Assembly (NCBI GenBank): GCA_036426205.1
Contig: CM071571.1
Span: 115,196,244 to 115,260,243, forward strand
DNA: 64,000 nucleotides
Direction of reading: 5' to 3'
DNA from: Ascaphus truei
Lineage: Eukaryota; Chordata; Amphibia; Anura; Ascaphidae
The position numbers and the translations under genes are program-made. Positions 1-12,416 of this stretch are shown here, in pieces. Positions within the stretch are counted from its first letter, which is position 1. The number at the start of each line of letters is the position of its first letter. The notes beneath the pieces are model-generated. The model did not search any database. It saw only the letters and a list, made by a program, of their open reading frames with translations, and was not told where the DNA came from.

Positions 1-1631
1 GGAGGAATGGAGGCATCTCTTGGAGGGAATGGAGAGTCCAATAACCATTCTAACGGACCATAAAAACTTCATGTATTTGGAGTGCGCTCGCCGGCTGGGG
101 CTCGTCAGGCCCGTTGGTCTCTTTTCTTCTCCCGTTTTAATGATATAATTCCTTTCATTCCTGGGTCCAAAAATCTAAAGGCTGAAGCACTCTCTCGTCA
201 ATTCCTAAGCGAGGACAAAGCCGAGGCCAGAGCAGAAACCATTCTTCCGTCCAAGTACATTAAATCTGCCAACACCTTCGACGTTTTGGATAAAATTCTC
301 GTGGATCAGTCCAAGGTTCCGGAGGTCCCGGACGGTTGTCTCTTCGCTCCTCCCAAATACCGGAGGAAGATTCTGAAATGGGGTCACTTGTCGAAGACTG
401 CGGGATATCCTGGCACCAAAAGAACTACAGACCTCATAGAACAGACCTTTTGGTGGTCCAACACACGCAGGGACATCAGCGACTTCGTCAAAGCTTGCAC
501 CATTTGCGCCCGGAACAAGGTTCCCCGCTCTAGACCCCAAGGACTCCTACACCTTCTACCCATCCCTGACCGCCCCTGGAACCATTTAATCGATGGACTT
601 TATTGTAGAGCTTCCTGTCTCCACCTGTCTCCAAGGGCATGAATACCATATTGGTCATTATTGACCGCTTCTCCAAACAGGCACATTTTGTTCCGCTCTG
701 TGGTCTCCCCAATTTTCTTACCCTCGCGGACATCTTCACCAGGGAGATCTTCAGTCTTCATGGAGTTCCTTTGACCATCATCTCCGACAGAGGCTTCCAG
801 TTTGTCTCCAGATTCTGACGGGCCTTCTCAAGGAGACTGGGCATATCTTTGCACTTCTCTTCTGGATACCACCCCCAGACGAATGGGCAAACGGAGAGGA
901 CCAACCAGTCCCTAGAGCAGTATCTGCGCTACTTTGTCACGGAGACACAAGACGATTGGGCAGATCTTCCCGGGGCAGAATTCGCCAACAATTCCCTGCG
1001 GAATGAGTCTACGCAACTCTCTCCTTTCTTCACAAACTACGGGTTCAATCCAGCACGTCTGCCCTTCACGCGCTCTTCCTCGGGGGTTCCGGCAGCAGAT
1101 AACCGGGTTCAGACCTTGCAGTCCTCTTGGACCAAAATTCAGGGCAATTTAAAGAGAGCGGCGTCCAGGCAGAAGGCTCAAGCAGATCGCCACCGCCGGG
1201 AGATTCCGGAGTTCAGTCCAGGAGACAAGGTGTGGCTCTCCTCCAAAAACATACATTTTGTAGACTCCTACTCCGAAGCTTGCACCAAGATTTTTGGGTC
1301 CCTTCCAAGTTCTGGAGAGAATAAACCCGGTGGCATATCGTCTAAAACTCCCAGCATCTATGAGAATACAGTCTGTATTTCACGTTTCTTTGTTGAAACC
1401 TGCCTATCACAGTTCCCGGATCGTGTTCCCACACCACCTCCCCTTCGTCTTGTACAGGGACAACAGGAGTACGAGATCCAGGCCATCATCGACTCCCGAA
1501 TTTCCAGAAGGACCACTCAGTACCTCATCCATTGGAAGGGATATGGCCCGGAGGAGCGTACTTGGATCTTGCACCACCAGATCCATGCTCCTGAACTCAT
1601 CAGGAGGTTCCACCAGAAATATCCTCTGTAA
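1..1631 (+). pseudogene. Gypsy pol remnant: RNase H tail, integrase, chromodomain
   Basis: RNase H end: a TDHKNF-like motif near 57-72, then a one-base frame change near 100, followed by the PGSKN...ADALSR-type tether (here AEALSR). Integrase: zinc finger near 382-512 with C-x2-C present but the second histidine replaced by tyrosine (GHLSKTAGYPG). The catalytic core keeps the first Asp (IIDRFSK near 659), the second Asp (ISDRG near 780) and the Glu (TNGQTERTN near 880). A TGA stop interrupts the core near 816. Two compensating frame changes lie between about 1,245 and 1,440. The chromodomain (YLIHWKGYG) sits near 1,524-1,550. Not functional; no intact reading frame spans the enzyme. Confidence 0.85.
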
Positions 1632-1672
1632 CCCTACTGGAATCGCCCGGACGTCTCTCTTCAAGAGGGGGG

Positions 1673-2469
1673 TACGGTCACGACTCGCGGACTCCGCATG
1701 CCTGCACTTACCTCCGTTCCGATACAAGCTGGCAACCTTCCGCACTGCCCTCCTCCGTCACGCGCCTCTCCCCGCACGCGCAGAATGGGAGCATCAGTCC
1801 CCTTGACTCGCTGTGCAGGCGCAGACCCCGCATCGCGGGATTGGAGGGCAGAGGCGAGATGAGTCACCGGCGCGCGATGCACGCGCAACGCTCCCGAGCG
1901 ACGAGTGAAGAGGATCATTAGTTCCAGTACTGCCAGCTGTCTCTTCCCTTCCAGCCTATCCCTGGCCCCCGCGGGGGTTACGCCTCCGCTCCACACCCTG
2001 GGGTGATTGGTCCTTGCGTGCTACTTTTGCTCAGCTGTGCCACTAGCACTTCGGCTGAGCATAGACTCACGTTACCTGGTGTTTGCCTCTGCCTTCCTTG
2101 TCTTGTTACCTTCTCCTAGTTCTGCGTACCCGTGTACCGACTCTGCCTGCCTTTGGAACCCTCTCTTTCTGGAACCCCGACATTGGCTTGAACTTTGACC
2201 ATCTGTATCTCTCCTGCCCTGACCCTTGGCTCTGGACTCCGACCATCCGTTCTTCTCCAGTTCTGACCTTGGCATAGTACCTCACACGCTCTGGACCTCC
2301 CTCACATCGGACCCGGCAAGTACACGTTTACTCTGATTTCTCCTGTCCCAGACTCGGCCAGCAAGACTACTCTACATTCCGGACGGGGTCCCTGTGTCTG
2401 TGGCTGCTGACTACTATTCTCATCTCAGCACAGGGGTCTCGTCTAGTTTGTGGCGAGCACAGCGTAACA
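1673..2469 (+). repeat. Probable 3' LTR of the Gypsy element
   Basis: It starts just after a polypurine tract (AAGAGGGGGG near 1,663-1,672) that follows the pol stop, the normal place for plus-strand priming. The body is GC-rich at first, then a long CT-rich stretch, and it ends near GTAACA. The expected TG start is not intact. Edges are by position and composition only, since the 5' LTR is outside the window. Confidence 0.5.
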
Positions 2470-2584
2470 TGTACATTCTGAGAAAAAAAAAAAAGAATGC
2501 ACTGTTGAACTCTGCAACACAAAAAAACCTGGACGTCCACGGAAGACAACAGTGTTGGATGATCGTAGGATCCTTTCCTTGGTA

Positions 2585-3474
2585 TAGAAAAACCCCTTCA
2601 CAACATCCAGCCAAGTGAAGAACACTCTCCAGGAGGTAGGCATATCATTATCCAAGTCTACCATAAAGAGAAGACTTCACGAGAGCAAATACAGAGGGTT
2701 CACCACAAGGTGCAAACAATTCATAAGCCTCAAGAATAGAAAGGCCAGATTAGACTTTTCCAAACAATATCTAAAAAAGCCAGCCCAGTTCTGGAACAGC
2801 ATTCTTTGGACAGATGAAACTAAGATCAACCTGTACCAGAATGATGGGAAGAAAAAAGTATGGAGAAGGCTCATGATTCGAAGCATACCACATCATCTGT
2901 AAAACACAGTGGAGGCAGTGCGATGGCATGGGCATGCATGGCTTACAATGGCACTGGGTCACTAGTGTTTATTGATGATGTGACAGAAGACAGAAGCAGC
3001 CGGATGACTTCTGAAGTGTATAGGGATATATTGTCTGCTAAGATTCAGCAAAGTTGATTGGACAGCGCTTCACTTTACAGATGGACAATGACCCAAAACA
3101 TACTGCGAAAGGAACCCAGGAGTTTTTTAAGGCAAAGAAGTGGAATTATCTGCAATGGACAGCGCTTCACTTTACAGATGGACAATGACCCAAAACATAC
3201 TGCGAAAGGAACCCAGGAGTTTTTTAAGGCAAAGAAGTGGAATATTCTGCAATGGCCGAGTCAATCACCTGATCTCAAACCGATCGAGCATGCATTTCAC
3301 TTGCTGAAGACAAAACTTAAGGCAGAAAGACCCACGAACAAACAACAACTGAAGACAGCTGCAGTAAAGGCCTGGCAAAGCATCACAAAGGAGGAAACCC
3401 AGCGTTTGGTGATGTCCATGCGTTCCAGACTTCAAGCAGTCATTGCCTGCAAAGGATTCTCGACAAAGTATTAA
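2585..3474 (+). pseudogene. Tc1-like transposase remnant
   Basis: Recognisable parts are the second helix-turn-helix area (LSKSTIKRRLHES near 2,648), the first catalytic motif (WTDETK near 2,809), the second (MDNDPKHTAK near 3,175) and the third (SPDLKPIEHAF near 3,268, where E is the last catalytic residue). The reading frame changes at several places. An internal 97 bp tandem duplication disrupts the second catalytic motif. Nothing in it could give a working enzyme. Confidence 0.85.
3059..3252 (+). repeat. 97 bp tandem duplication inside the Tc1 transposase
   Basis: Two adjacent, nearly identical 97 bp units (3,059-3,155 and 3,156-3,252) both start TGGACAGCGCTTC and carry the second catalytic Asp motif. 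Because 97 is not a multiple of three, the first unit is read in another frame. Confidence 0.9.
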
Positions 3475-3735
3475 AAATGAACATTTTATTTAGGATTGTG
3501 TTAATTTGTCCAATTACAGTACATTTGAGCCCCTGAAATAAGGGGACTGTGTATGAAAATGGTTGCAATTCCTAAACGTTTCATACAATATTTTTGTTCA
3601 ACCCCTTGAATTAAAGCTGAAAGTCTGCACTTCTATTGCATCTCGGTTGTTTCATTTCAAATCCATTGTGGTGGCGTACAGAGCCAAAATTATGAAAATT
3701 GTGTCAGTGTCCAATTATTTCCGGACCCAACTGTA

Positions 3736-5111
3736 TAAGTATGTAAAAATAATAGCAAAATGCTATCCATTGCCCATTCAGACAAGATGCCAAAACACAC
3801 CAGGGTTGATTTAGTTGCCCTGGAAGGTGTCACACAGCATGTTTAGCAAACAGTTTATAGTGAAGTGGTGCCATAGCACAATATTTACTTAAGTTTCTAA
3901 CTACCACCAAGCCGCATCTTTTGACGATTCATGTGATCTGTCCTAACATGACATGTACTGCCAAACTTCTGTTCATACATCTCTCTCAAAGCAGATATCA
4001 TTCAGCAGTCATGCTACTAGAGTTCGTGAGCCTATATTGCAGAATTCTATAGAGTAAAGAGAAGGCAAAAATACCCTGACAGTGTCAGTTATGAAAGCCT
4101 AATAATACAAGAGTATGTAACATGTAACATTCATTGTTCAATCTGGGGTACTCAAAACTGTAATTACCACCAATAAGGGCATGTTTTTACAATGAAATGT
4201 TGAAGTAACGTGCAGCCCTCCCCCAACTCTAGAAATCACCATCTGAAAAGTGAGCTGAACGGGATTCAGTACTTTTAAAGCAGGACATGAAACCTATTTT
4301 TTGTAGCCGTTTTCCCATTGCATTTCATTTTTATTTCTACAGCCAAGAGAAGTAATGACAATACATTCCTTTATGATATAGGATTTATATTTGTATTACA
4401 TGAATCCAAGTACTTTGCGCCATCTGCACAAGTTACAACGTGGGAAGCGCAACTAGGAGGAATTAGGTAGTGCAAGTAAGAGGAGTTGGAGGGAAGTTAC
4501 AAGGTGCAGAATTTGCATATCGGGTTTCAGGAACAACAAATGCACCTAATTTGCATATTGGGTGGTTGCCTCAGAAACCTGGTTAGACTGGAGGTCCATA
4601 AGGAGCTGTTTGGGAACTACTTAATATTGTGCTGAGACATCAATTTTGGGGTATCTGCGCAGCATTTATTTTTTTGTGGGGAAAAAAAATCCTCCACAAA
4701 AGTAGCGCAAGTGTAACATTGTATTCCAGATATAAAAATCTGTTTCTTAAATATGACAGAATGATGCTCCAAAAATAATGGAGCTGTGCGTCACAACACT
4801 CTTTTCGCAGTGTTTATACATATTTAAATGTTCACTAGCGATTTAAATATTTTGTAACTCTGAAATCAACTCTCTGATTCCCAACATTTAGATTCAAGGG
4901 GATAATTCTATATATACTCAGAATGGCAGCTTTGAACTATATAGAATTACGCCCTAAAAGTCTTCAGACATTGCTGATGTATTTTATCCAATGTGACTGC
5001 ACCCTGGGGATCAAGACCTACAGTAACCCATTATAAAAGGTCTGAAAAAAATTAAGATGTTTAAACCAGTCAAAACCATTTGTAGGATCTAATAAAGAAA
5101 GAAGCTCTTAC
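3736..5111. other. CEP290 intron downstream of exon 18, no recognised element
   Basis: AT-rich sequence with no coding exon and no clear repeat ends. I looked on the minus strand for the next CEP290 exon and did not find it, so it probably lies beyond the left edge of the window. Confidence 0.5.
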
Positions 5112-5218
5112 CTTTCCCCTAATTTCATCTGTGTTTTCTAGAAAGTCAGATGTTCTTTTTCTAGACTTCAAGTCGGCTGGGGAATTATCATTCAAGTGCA
5201 GGTCGTCTGCTGTCAATC
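5112..5218 (-). CDS. CEP290: CEP290 exon 18
   Basis: 107 nt. After a split Gly it reads [10 protein letters not shown]... and ends ...NTDEIRGK before a GTAAGA donor; the acceptor is CAG. The opening matches the LT(T/A)(E/D)DL start of this exon in other vertebrates; the rest is poorly conserved, as usual for this linker. It is the last CEP290 exon visible here. Confidence 0.85.
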
Positions 5219-6914
5219 CTGATAACACCAGAAAAATAATTTGTACAGTGAAATTGGATATTAACGTAGGATTTTTTTCTCTAAATTCATGCTTAAATTT
5301 GCAATTGCATTAAGTTATCTACTTCCACTCCAGTAATCACCTTTGTGCCTATGGGATCTTAGTTTCTCACTATCTACACCTTTCTGCTTTCACTTTAGTA
5401 TTATGAACTGCTATCTTCCTTGGTTGCTCTGATGAATGAACAACTGTCAGACTAAAATATAGAATTGTGTCATGCTAAAATACAGCTTGGGTTTTCGTTT
5501 TCTAATCAGGTTTACCAAGAAACGCCTTACATTAACCTATCTTCTTTTCCACAAGATGAGCTGGGGAAGTCTCACATTGAACTGATATGGTTGGAATACA
5601 AGACCTTGTACAAGACCACTGTGGTCCTACAAAGAACAGTTTGTTTTAGCTACACCCCCTCTAACTCCTACAAAGAAACACAAAATAAAATAAGGTAGGG
5701 CATGTGTTTAGGGACTGCTCCTCTCCCTCACTTCTAAAATCAGCTTCAACCGCTGGGCTTTTTATACTTCTTCTGGTCCTAGCAACCTCCTTAAAACATC
5801 AGAAACAACTAGCAATTTCTAGGTCATAGTGTAGCTCACTTTACGGCCTGCCATAATTAAGTTGCACTGATAGGAATTAACTGAATATTTGTGAGAATTT
5901 TTTTTTATTTCTCATGTTATATTGTATGTATTAATTATCCAACTATCTGAACCAAAACATGCAATGTAACTTAATCTGTGCAATAGATACATTTAACAAT
6001 GAAGTCAAAGGGGTGTTCAAACAAAGATTAGTAAAAAGGTTCAAGTTACTACAGTGCAGTAGTGTTATAGTTTTAGTCCCAGTAAGTACACAATCAGTGC
6101 GATACAGAGAAAATGCAATTAGTTCTATACGTAATGAAAATGAGCAAACAAAGCTGCCAAAAGAAATGTAATTTGTGATATTGAATGTACAGATTGTACT
6201 CAAAGAGAATTTAAAGAAATATACTGTATAACTCAGTTCATACAATAGCACAATTGCCCAAGGGAGATCACTACAGATGTTTCAAATGAAAGTTTTATTT
6301 AACTGCAATAATAAAACTAAATAATAAAAGGGGGAAGAATCTGCACCAAACCTTAAAATACAAACATCTGACAAAATGATCAGAAAGAATGGGTGACATC
6401 ACCTTCGGACACCCTGCATGTGGAGACCAGTGGAGGACTGTTACTTTTCGGTCAGGCAGTGATATGCTACTCAGAATCAGCACATTTGGAAAGAGGGTTT
6501 TCTGTCTCATCAGATCCCCAGACGTGAAGCATACTTCTTGATGAAGTCCCTTGCAGGCTTCCCTCACGGATTTGATGAAACTATCTGCCTAAATTATTTA
6601 GTATTTATTTAACACTGAGCAATGTTGGTTGGGTGTCCAGGCCTATTAGTGAGGATTTGTGAGTTGGATCTGGCTACTGTGCCCTGCGTGTAAGATTATA
6701 TGTACTGTATTGCTAGATACATGCTTGTGCTAAATTATATTCATACTCACTGATATTCTGTGTACACCATTTCGAGTTTATTCATCTCTCACTGGGTGAG
6801 CATTTAGATTTTGTCCTGTTTTTATACATCTCTGTGCACATTCAATGCATTATTTGTACCCGGGAACGCCATTACATTTATCTTGGGATTTTCCCTTATG
6901 AGGGATGGTCTATC

Positions 6915-6950
<36 letters not shown>

Positions 6951-9900
6951 TACACTTGTATGATTTAACTTGATATTATGTAGGGTGTTTGTTCTGTGGA
7001 TGTCGCTCTCTTTTTAATTGGTTTTATATTGTGTATGTCGTTGTGTATAAATACATTCATTTGATATTTTGAACATACCCTTGATTGCCCTACTCTTCTG
7101 TGGGAATTTCTTTGCCTAATTTTTCTAGGGTTTCTTCTTTGTCAAAAGCTTATGTTCTCCTACCTAAAGATGCAGCTCTTTTTCCTTTCTCCTGAGCCAG
7201 TTTCCGAACCTGTTGCTTGAGTTCAACTCGTTCTTCCTCCAGCCTTTCAATCTGCGTATTAAAAAGTGAGTTTCAACAATACATAAAGATGTGTATAGAT
7301 TTGGTGCTAAAGGAGACTGGCACTGCAACAAACTACATTTTACTGTAATTAATTTATTTAAATAAACTGGGTGATTGGAATAGTGAAACCTTATATACAG
7401 AATATTGCCTGATCTTAACTTATTCCTTTCTCCTTTCAGTCACTTTATTATTATGGTTATGAAGCAGGGGGTCCTGGGAGCTACACTGCATTAATTTCCG
7501 TTCCAGGAACCTGATTCCCGAGATGCTTACCTCAGAAGGTGCTGCTAGTTACTTCATGGTTCTTAAAATCACCTCTTAAAGGCATATGAAATTCCAACAC
7601 AATCTATAGTAACTTTTTATACAGGAACAGTTCTTGTGCGAGTACCAAGGTGAGTAATAATACCTTTGATATTGCACAATAGCAGAGAATATTGATTGAG
7701 TCGAGGTGTCCCTACATGAGGGATCCTAGGCTGGCATATGTGCTGGAGCTTGGCGAAGGAGTATACTCATTCACCTGATATGTCATCTTATCCATTTGAC
7801 AAATAAACCACATTTTGTTTTTGATTTTGGCTAAGGTGGGGGTGTCAATTTGTTTCCACACTGCCGCTATTTCTACTCTGGTGGCCAGAGAAATGTACAA
7901 GATTAGTTTATTTTCTGACCTTGATATATACCTATGGGGTCTGCTAAGCAAAAGCATCCATGGATCCAGGGGGACTTCTATTTGTAATATTCTTTGCACC
8001 CAGTCTCTAATTTTACCCCATAAGATTTGTATTCTTGGACAGGTCCACCGCATACAAATGAAGGAAGCCTGGCCTCCACATCCCTTCAGGCATAGATGGG
8101 GTGGGGGGGGGGGGGGGGTATAATGCACAGAAATACATTTAGCTAGTTTCAAGGAGTGAGGTAACACCTCATCACCAGTTTATAAGCCTTTTCTTTCGGT
8201 GCCATGCAAATTGAGCTTTGGCCATTTGTCCTCCCACTTCTCTCTATCAATTTCCATTCCTAGATCTGCCACCACAAAGGACATACATTTAGGCCTTCAC
8301 TCTGTCTCAGTTAGTGGAACGAGAAGTAACCATAAAGTTGTGAGATACTTTTTTGCGGGACATCCTTGTCCAGGCAGTGTCTCTCAAAATGGGTGAGTGG
8401 AGATAGCGGTATTTTAACTGCATTGAATGCTCTAAGCTGTAAAAAGTGAAATAATTCACTGTGGGTTTTTCCAAACGAAAGAACTCCAATTGCCTGGGAG
8501 AAGTCGACATTTAAAATTGAATAGTCTTTCTACCCCTGCTCTAAGCAATATGGGGAATGCCCTCTCTTATTGACCCAGGAGAAAGTTTGGGTTCCCACAC
8601 AGAGGGGGCATTGGCGAGTTTAAATTGGTAAGAGAGAATTTTAGATGAATGCTCTTCCACAAATTTAGGGTGTGTAATAGTGTGGGACACGCCCTGTAAT
8701 GACCTCTTTCATGTTCTGTCATCCATAATAGTTTATCTTGTTCCATTGGCAGTACTTAATCTGATTCTACCCCTATCCATTTTTTCAAGGCAGGCTTAGG
8801 CCTCGGACATTATCAAAAAGACCGTGCTGAGGCGCGCTGAGGGGAAACATTATCCCTATCAGCGCGGCTTTAGACGGCGCTTCCGCAGTCGTGCTGAGGC
8901 GTTTGGAAACGCAGGAGACAGGCAAGTTTAAATTTTGCCGCTAATGCAAGCGCAGGGCCGGTCACGTGACTGCCAGAAGCCAATGGCAGTCCGTGATGTC
9001 GGTGCCGTGACGTGGCGTGCTAGCCCCGCCTCCAGGCCCGCCTCCCGATCCACCTCCAGGCCCGCCTCCCGAAAGCCTCCCACCCGGCACACAAGCGTGC
9101 TCGCTGACGCTTATGCAGGGACAAGAAAAATCTGCTGCTTGAGCAGGAGAGCATGAGCGTCAGCGCTGCCCAGCGCCGCTCCCTGCACCATGTCCCAGGC
9201 TGCGTGTATAGTGCACACGATGGCGACGTGACGGATGACTTCACCCGTTGCAGTCGCAACCCGCAAAAGTTGAATTTCGCTTTGTAGCGACGTCGCTAGC
9301 GATCTGGCTATTGATTGATTCAGAGGCTGTCACATGTGAAAAATCAAATTTGACCGGCTACCAAATTTTTGGTCGCGACGTCGCTCCCACTGTAAGCGCT
9401 TGCAACGGCGACAATGCATTTGTTTTGGAGCGCCGTCGCCGTCGCAAGGAACTATAAGCGCAGCCTTAGAGTGCAATGCTACTAACTGTGCTGTCTGGGC
9501 CGCTTTGTAATAAGAAAGGATACAGGGAAGAGCCAAGCCTCAGGAGCCATCAGGGTGGTGAGATTTTGTGTCCTAATTCTAGCCTTCTTTTGTTCCAGAT
9601 AAATTTGGTGACTTGTGACTGTAGATCTCTAAATTATTTTAAACATATGGGAATTGGGAGAGTCTGGAACAGGTACAGCAAACGGGGAAGAAAATGAAAT
9701 TTTATAGATTGAATCCTACCTATCCAGGAGATCTTAAAGTTCGCCCATGCTTTCAGATCTTGTTGTAAGGATTTCATTATCTTTGGATAATATGCCTGAA
9801 ATAAAGAGTAATCCCTAGTAACAAATACCCTTAGATATTTTATGGCATGGGACTGCCAATTAAAGTCAACATTTACAGATAACTTAACTACTCCTTTTTC

Positions 9901-12374
9901 CAAGTTGATATTTAAAGCCTCTGACTTGTTGTTATTGATTTTGAACCCAGATAATTTGTAGAAGCCCGATAGAACTTCGAACAGGTTCAGCAATGATGTC
10001 AATGGTTTTGTGATAGTTCAAATAAAGGTCATCAGCAAATACTGCTAATTAATAAGAATGTTCGCCCACCTGGATCCCTGAGATGTCTGGGTTTTTCCTA
10101 CAGTAATTGTGGCAGCAAGAGTTTCTATACACAAAGCAATAACAGTGGGGAGAGCGAGCAACCGTGTCTGGTGCCAGTTTTAATTGGGAACATTTCTGAA
10201 GGGAAGCCCTGACACACAACTTTTGGGACAGTATTGCTCAAGAAACACCCCTCTATACCAAACTCCCGAATGGTGGCCTCCATGTACGACCAATCAACCC
10301 TGTCAAAGGCCTTTTCTGCGTCTAGTCCCAATAATATTGAGGGAATCCTGTTCTTATTTGCAACTGCTACTAAGTCAATTATACATCTAGTATTATCCAC
10401 AGATTGTCTACCTTGAACAAATCCCACCTGGTCTTGGTCTATTAAGGAGGGTAGAAAAGAATTCGATCTGTTTGCAAGCAATTTTTTAAATATTTGTATG
10501 CACACATTTATTAAAGATATACAGGAGGGCCCCGGAAATGCAGCGGGTTCCGTTCTAAGGGCCCGCCGCAAAGCGAAAATCGGCGGAACGCGGAACAAGT
10601 GATTTTTGTCCGGTACGCATGCGCAAACCGGCAATTCCCCCTTCTAAGTGCGCACCCTTGGCAACCAATCCCATTCTGAGAATGTGCACCCTCAGCATCC
10701 ACCCCCGTTGTGCGCATGCGCAGACATGACGGCCCCCTTCTCGGTACGGCCGTATCACCGAAAAGCGGGGCCTTGCTGCAGGTCACTTCAGAGGTTCTAG
10801 ATTCACATAAAATGAGAGCAGTTAAATCATCTTGGGTTGCAGAATCCATTATTTCCAAGACGCTTGGACACAGTCAGTCAGTCACAGACCAATGGGTGAT
10901 TAGCGGTCACCATGACCCGCATGCTCTCCTAGGCCCCCCATCTCCCTCCAGCAGAGCTGCGGAGAAACACATATATATATATAAATATATATAAATATAT
11001 ATATATATATATATCTCCTTCCTCAGTGTGTCTCTCTCTCATCTCCTGGCCAAAGAGGAGATCTCGGGGGAGCCGGGGCACAAGCGTTGCTGTGGGGAGG
11101 TGGGTGACGGCGGCGCTGAGTGCTCGCCGCTGCATTCCTCCTCATTACCGGACACAGACCAGCCCCCAGGGGTGGTGTGTGTGTCGCCTCCTCTTATCCG
11201 GTGACTGGTAGGAGCTGGTAACACCGACGTTGATGGCCTCCTCTGCCAGCAGTGACGTCACTACCAGGATTGTACTTCCATCATCTTCAAGGCAATCTAC
11301 TGCCAGGGAAATTTTCGTGTGGTAGGTGCCGCTAAAGAAGTTTCGCTTCAAAAGTTCCGGATGGAATCCCTGAGTAAAATTATAGCGGACGTAGATCATA
11401 GAGACTGGATGGTCTCAGTGGATCAAGTATGCCTACTTTCACGTTCCTACAATGGTTACTCATCAAAAATACCTAAGGTTTGCAGTAGGCCAGAGTCAAT
11501 ATCAATTCACTGTGTTTCTTTTTGGCCTCGCAACCTCTCAAAGCACTTTCACAAAGGTGGTAGTGACCTTAGTTCCAGAGTTAAGAAAACAGACAATATA
11601 CATTTTTCATTACCTGGACGATATATTCATAAAGGCACCAGACAGAAATGTGCTTTTACAATATCTGGCAAGGGTCATGGATTTTATAAAATAACATGGA
11701 TGGGTGATAAACGAAACCAAAAGTCATCTCGTACCCTTTAAAAACCTAAGGTTCCTGGGAGTTCAATTCTGCATGGCAAAAGGAGTTGTTGTGCTTCCCA
11801 AAGACAAAAGACAAAGTCTCATAAAAGACATCAAATCTATCAGAACAGCGATCACATAGAAGCTCTACTCTGTGTGAAGATAATCGTTGTCCTATCTTCC
11901 ACTATACAAGTAGTAAGGTAGGCCAGATGGCACATGTAGGTATTCCAATCCAATTTCCTTTGACAGTGGGACAAGGTAAGAAGAGATCTGCATCAAAAGA
12001 ATTGTCGGGTAAAAGATTCAATGATTTGGTGGGAACAGGAAGAAAATTTAAGACGCGGTCAAACTCTGTTAGACCAGGATTGGATTGCGCTGACCAAACA
12101 TGCAAGGGGTCCAGCCTGGGGGTTTAACTCGATCCTCACTCAGCACAGGTAAAGTTACCAGTCGCACAGAAAGCTTTTCCATCAAACATCTTGGAAATAA
12201 GAGCAGTCATGCAAACTAAGTTGTTATTTTCGCAAGTAATAGAAGGCAGCAACTTAAATGTCAGATCAGACAACATCACTACGGTAATGTACTTAGAGAA
12301 ACAAGGAGCTCCTTGTTAATGGAAGAAATTGAGCCTATCTTCAAATGGGTGGACAAACATCTACATTGCCTTAC

Positions 12375-12416
<42 letters not shown>

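Larger units (their letters stand above)
1..2469 (+). mobile_element. 3' part of a Ty3/Gypsy chromovirus-type LTR retrotransposon
   Basis: The window opens inside the pol gene of a Gypsy element: the tail of RNase H, a full-length but broken integrase, a C-terminal chromodomain, a purine-rich tract and an LTR-like stretch. The chromodomain after integrase is the mark of chromoviruses. It lies in the CEP290 intron downstream of exon 18, antisense to that gene. The right edge is placed where the LTR-like sequence gives way to an A-rich junction with a Tc1 element; the left part is outside the window. Several frameshifts and a stop make it a dead copy. Confidence 0.85.
2482..3735 (+). mobile_element. 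5'-truncated Tc1/mariner transposon
   Basis: A Tc1-like transposase remnant is followed by about 250 bp of 3' noncoding sequence that ends in a terminal inverted repeat finishing CCGGACCCAACTG next to a TA dinucleotide at 3,734-3,735, the target site used by this superfamily. The left inverted repeat and N-terminal DNA-binding region are missing, and the element abuts the Gypsy LTR across an A-rich junction. It lies in a CEP290 intron, antisense to the gene. Confidence 0.85.
7690..10515 (-). mobile_element. Tx1-like L1 LINE fragment, broken by GC-rich MITEs
   Basis: The minus strand carries the reverse transcriptase end and the C-terminal cysteine region of an L1-clade LINE of the Tx1-like type. 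The right part (about 9,634-10,515) has the RT motifs [15 protein letters not shown] and [12 protein letters not shown], followed by a [17 protein letters not shown] stretch. The left part (about 7,712-8,790) has the C-terminal MRWTCPRIQ...W motif before the 3' end. Frames are broken in many places. A 670 bp GC-rich block (8,799-9,465) is inserted in it. Same strand as CEP290. Confidence 0.8.

Noticed and set aside
3736..5111. CEP290 exon 19
   Set aside because: No minus-strand stretch with correct splice borders and the expected coiled-coil sequence was found.
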